DNA from: Candidatus Iainarchaeum sp.
GTDB lineage: Archaea; Iainarchaeota; Iainarchaeia; Iainarchaeales; GW2011-AR10
Length of the DNA: 6,736 nucleotides
NCBI GenBank assembly: GCA_016186855.1
Contig: JACPKT010000115.1
Location: 1 to 6,736 of the forward strand
Direction of reading: 5' to 3'
A program made the translations under genes and the position numbers. Shown one piece after another: positions 4,479 to 6,736 of this stretch (positions are counted from its first letter, which is position 1; each line of letters starts with the position of its first letter). The notes below the pieces were generated by a model. The model did no database searches and had not been told where the DNA came from. It saw only the letters and a list, made by a program, of their open reading frames with translations.

Positions 4479-6736
4479 GTTTTTTTTTCCGATTTTTGCA
4501 ATGTATGGCGCAAGCATGCTGGTTGAGGCCAGCGCAAAAACTATTGCCCAGTCAGTAAACGAAAGTTTTACGGTGTCAAAAACATTGATCGATTCTGCAT
4601 CAACTGATGGGAAAAAAGTTTGAATAGTTGTTGGGCCGTAAATCACAAACAGCTGGAGCACAAGCGAAACCAGCACCATTTGTATCAAAAACTGGTTGCT
4701 AAAAGGGCTGGTTTCAAGCACTCCCTTGTTTTCTCTCCTGCAGCTGAACACAAACAACAATTCAAAAACAACAAGGGTGGTAAAAGCCATTGTGCGCGCC
4801 TTGCTTGCAAAATCAAATCCTTCTTTTGTCTTCAAAAAATCGAGACTTGCGCCATTGTTTTGGTCAAACTGTAGGCCATAAAAAAATGCCGCAAAAGTCA
4901 CGAGCGTTGCAAGCAATCCGGTTACAAGTATTAGGGCTTTTGTGTTGTCCAAAATTTTTTCTTTCGGGTCGCGCGGCTTTTTTTGCATTTCATCTTTTGA
5001 GCCCTTGTCGGTTCCAAGTGCAAGGGCAGGAAAAGAGTCGGTAACAATGTTTAGCCAAAGGAGTTGGAGCGGTACAATAGGGAGCGCAAAGTTTGCAAGC
5101 ATTGAAATCGAGATAATTATTACTTCACCGATGTTTGCTGCAAGAAGGTATGTCACAAAGCTTTTGATGTTTGCATAAATTCTTCTTCCCTCTCTTACTG
5201 CCACCACAATTGTTGAAAAATGGTCGTCTTTTAGAATGAGGTCAGAGGCTTCTTTTGAAACATCTGTTCCTTTAATGCCCATTGCAATGCCTATGTCTGC
5301 TTTTTTTAGTGCCGGCGCGTCATTTACGCCGTCTCCTGTGACTGCAACAATTTCACCGCTTTCTTTCAGCGTTTTTACGATATTGAACTTGTGCTCTGGG
5401 GAAACCCTTGCAAAAATGTTTGTTTCTTTAACTGTTTTAATGAATTCTTTTTCTGGCAATTTGTCAAGTTCTGCACCAGTAATTGCAGGCCCACGCAAGC
5501 CAATTTTTTCCCCAATTGCAAGCGCAGTCAAAGGGTTGTCGCCGGTGATTATTTTTACCTTTATCCCTGCATTTTTAGTTGTTTCAACAGCTTCTTTTAC
5601 TCCCTCCCTTATAGGATCCCTCATTGCCACAAATCCCACAAAAACCATGTCCTCTTCATAACGCCCTTTTTCTGGGCCCTCTTTGAAAGAGAACCCAAGC
5701 AGTCTGTAAGCTTTTTTTGCCTCCTCTTCTCCTGTTGAAAGAATTTCCTTTTTTCTCTGCTCTGAAAGCTTTGAGATTTTGCCGTTTTCAAAAACGTAAT
5801 TTGAAATTCCAAGTATTTTTTCAAGAGCTCCCTTGGAGTAAGCGAATTTTTTTCCGCCAATTTCGTGTGCGGTCGTCATCATTTTTCTTTCAGATTCAAA
5901 CGGAACTTCATCAATTCTTTTAATCTGCTTTTTTATTCCTGCTTTTTTTGCAAGCACTGTCAGGCTTCCCTCAGTGGGGTCGCCGATTATTGAGTACTGT
6001 TCGTTTTCAAATTCAAGGGAAGAGTCATTGCATTCTGCAGCAATTTCAAGCAGCTTTGAGAGCTCGGTTTCCTTTTTTTCTCCAATTTTTTTTCCATTGC
6101 ACAAAAAATCTCCTTGCGGATTGTAACCTTCGCCTGTTACTTCAAAAAATTTTTTTCCAGCAAAGACTTTCTCGACAACCATTTCGTTTCGGGTGAGCGT
6201 GCCGGTTTTGTCAGAACAAATAACAGTGACAGAACCAAGCGTTTCAACTGACGGCATTTTTCTTACAAGTGCATTGTTTTTTGCCATCTGCAGTGCACCG
6301 ATGCCGAGGGTGATTGTAATCACCGCGGGAAGCCCTTCAGGTATTGCCGCAACCCCGAGGCTTACTGCCACTTTGAACATTTCGTGCAAGTCGTTTCCGT
6401 AAAAAACGCCCACAAAAAACAAAACAACAATTATTGCAGTCGTGATTTTTATCAGCCAAACTCCAAGTGCTTCAAGTTTTTTCTTTAAAGGAGTTTCTTC
6501 AAATGGCACCTGCGTAATTAAGCCGGCAATTTTTCCAAACTCTGTCTGCATTCCTGTTGCAACAACAATTCCTTTTGCCCGGCCATAGGTGACAATTGTG
6601 TTTGCAAAGCACATGTTTTTTTGCTCTGCAATTGGCGCCATAGCAGAAAGTGTTGCAGCGTCTTTTGACACAGGGTTGCTTTCACCCGTAAGCACTGCCT
6701 CGTCAACTTTTAGGTTAAACTCTTCAAGGAGTCTCA
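4470..6736 (-). CDS. P-type (P-IIA) cation-transporting ATPase, Ca2+-type, N-terminus outside window
   Basis: Partial gene: 754 codons are visible and the frame is open at the right edge, with RLLEEFNLKVDEAVLTGES reading into the actuator domain. Landmarks: TGES (6678-6689), TM4 IPEGLPAV, the phosphorylated DKTGTLT (6192-6212), the nucleotide-binding KGALEKIL region, MRDP, TGDN and TGDGVNDAPAL (around 5310-5342). Eight membrane segments (TM3-TM10) are visible. Calcium-type ligands are conserved: E in PEGL (TM4), N and E in AANIGEV (TM5), N, T and D in LNIVTD (TM6), and E in VVFELLFVF (TM8), matching both SERCA sites. The enzyme would use ATP to export Ca2+ from the cytoplasm, although Mn2+ transport is also known in related pumps. 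The GTG within VLTGES is not the start. It converges on priL with a 9-bp overlap, and its A-rich final codons form the T-tract after priL. Confidence 0.95.
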   Translation of the reverse strand, partial: RLLEEFNLKVDEAVLTGESNPVSKDAATLSAMAPIAEQKNMCFANTIVTYGRAKGIVVATGMQTEFGKIAGLITQVPFEETPLKKKLEALGVWLIKITTAIIVVLFFVGVFYGNDLHEMFKVAVSLGVAAIPEGLPAVITITLGIGALQMAKNNALVRKMPSVETLGSVTVICSDKTGTLTRNEMVVEKVFAGKKFFEVTGEGYNPQGDFLCNGKKIGEKKETELSKLLEIAAECNDSSLEFENEQYSIIGDPTEGSLTVLAKKAGIKKQIKRIDEVPFESERKMMTTAHEIGGKKFAYSKGALEKILGISNYVFENGKISKLSEQRKKEILSTGEEEAKKAYRLLGFSFKEGPEKGRYEEDMVFVGFVAMRDPIREGVKEAVETTKNAGIKVKIITGDNPLTALAIGEKIGLRGPAITGAELDKLPEKEFIKTVKETNIFARVSPEHKFNIVKTLKESGEIVAVTGDGVNDAPALKKADIGIAMGIKGTDVSKEASDLILKDDHFSTIVVAVREGRRIYANIKSFVTYLLAANIGEVIIISISMLANFALPIVPLQLLWLNIVTDSFPALALGTDKGSKDEMQKKPRDPKEKILDNTKALILVTGLLATLVTFAAFFYGLQFDQNNGASLDFLKTKEGFDFASKARTMAFTTLVVFELLFVFSCRRENKGVLETSPFSNQFLIQMVLVSLVLQLFVIYGPTTIQTFFPSVDAESINVFDTVKLSFTDWAIVFALASTSMLAPYIAKIGKKNSR
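4480..4488 (+). terminator. T9 terminator for the clamp paralog-priL operon
   Basis: Nine T residues begin one base after the priL TGA and are followed by further T-rich sequence. This fits archaeal U-tract termination. On the minus strand the same bases encode GKKN near the C terminus of the ATPase, so the terminator is embedded in an opposing coding region. Confidence 0.5.

Noticed and set aside
5236..5661. Plus-strand open frame of 141 codons opposite the ATPase
   Set aside because: It is antisense to the highly conserved P and N domains of the ATPase and has low-complexity composition.
6693..6695. GTG as start of the P-type ATPase
   Set aside because: The codon is the V of the conserved EAVLTGES motif, and the frame with family homology continues to the window edge.

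Overview
This window reads as a chromosomal segment of an archaeon. The case rests on two DNA-replication genes of archaeal/eukaryotic type: a full-length PCNA sliding clamp, and a second PCNA-like gene joined to the large subunit of archaeal primase (priL). Archaeal-type features at gene starts agree with this: TATA-like boxes lie about 26-27 bases upstream of two start codons, implying leaderless mRNAs. The sequence is moderately AT-rich and genes are tightly packed, with TTG and GTG starts. A DPANN-type or other small-genome archaeon is possible, but that is inference; no rRNA or other lineage marker is present.

Layout. (1) 12-761 (+) encodes a complete PCNA. (2) 836-2113 (+) is a two-gene module resembling an AbiE (type IV) toxin-antitoxin system: a nucleotidyltransferase toxin-like gene followed, with a 3-base overlap, by a winged-helix AbiEi-like gene. 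Toxin-first order is the reverse of the canonical operon. The promoter carries a perfect 12-bp inverted repeat straddling the TATA box, a plausible autoregulatory operator. (3) 2145-2573 (-) is a ribose-5-phosphate isomerase B (RpiB), a family more typical of bacteria, converging on the AbiEi-like gene. (4) 2574-2858 is a non-coding stretch rich in hairpins and short repeats. It includes a leader in which two mutually exclusive hairpins compete, one of them covering the ribosome binding site of the next gene. (5) 2859-4478 (+) is a PCNA paralog lacking about 46 residues of its first domain, followed by priL. The two are in the same frame and separated only by one TAA codon. (6) 4470-6736 (-) is the C-terminal three quarters of a Ca2+-type P-IIA cation-transporting ATPase. 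It runs off the right edge and overlaps the end of priL tail-to-tail by 9 bp.

How the genes relate. PCNA and primase belong to the replisome, and the degenerate clamp sits where a pcn-priL operon would be expected. The intact clamp lies about 2 kb upstream, with the toxin-antitoxin-like pair and rpiB between them. This suggests an old clamp duplication followed by divergence, and insertion of accessory genes between the copies. The most novel signals are the shortened clamp paralog fused in register to priL across a single stop codon, the reversed AbiE-like pair with its operator-like repeat, and the structured 2620-2858 intergenic region.
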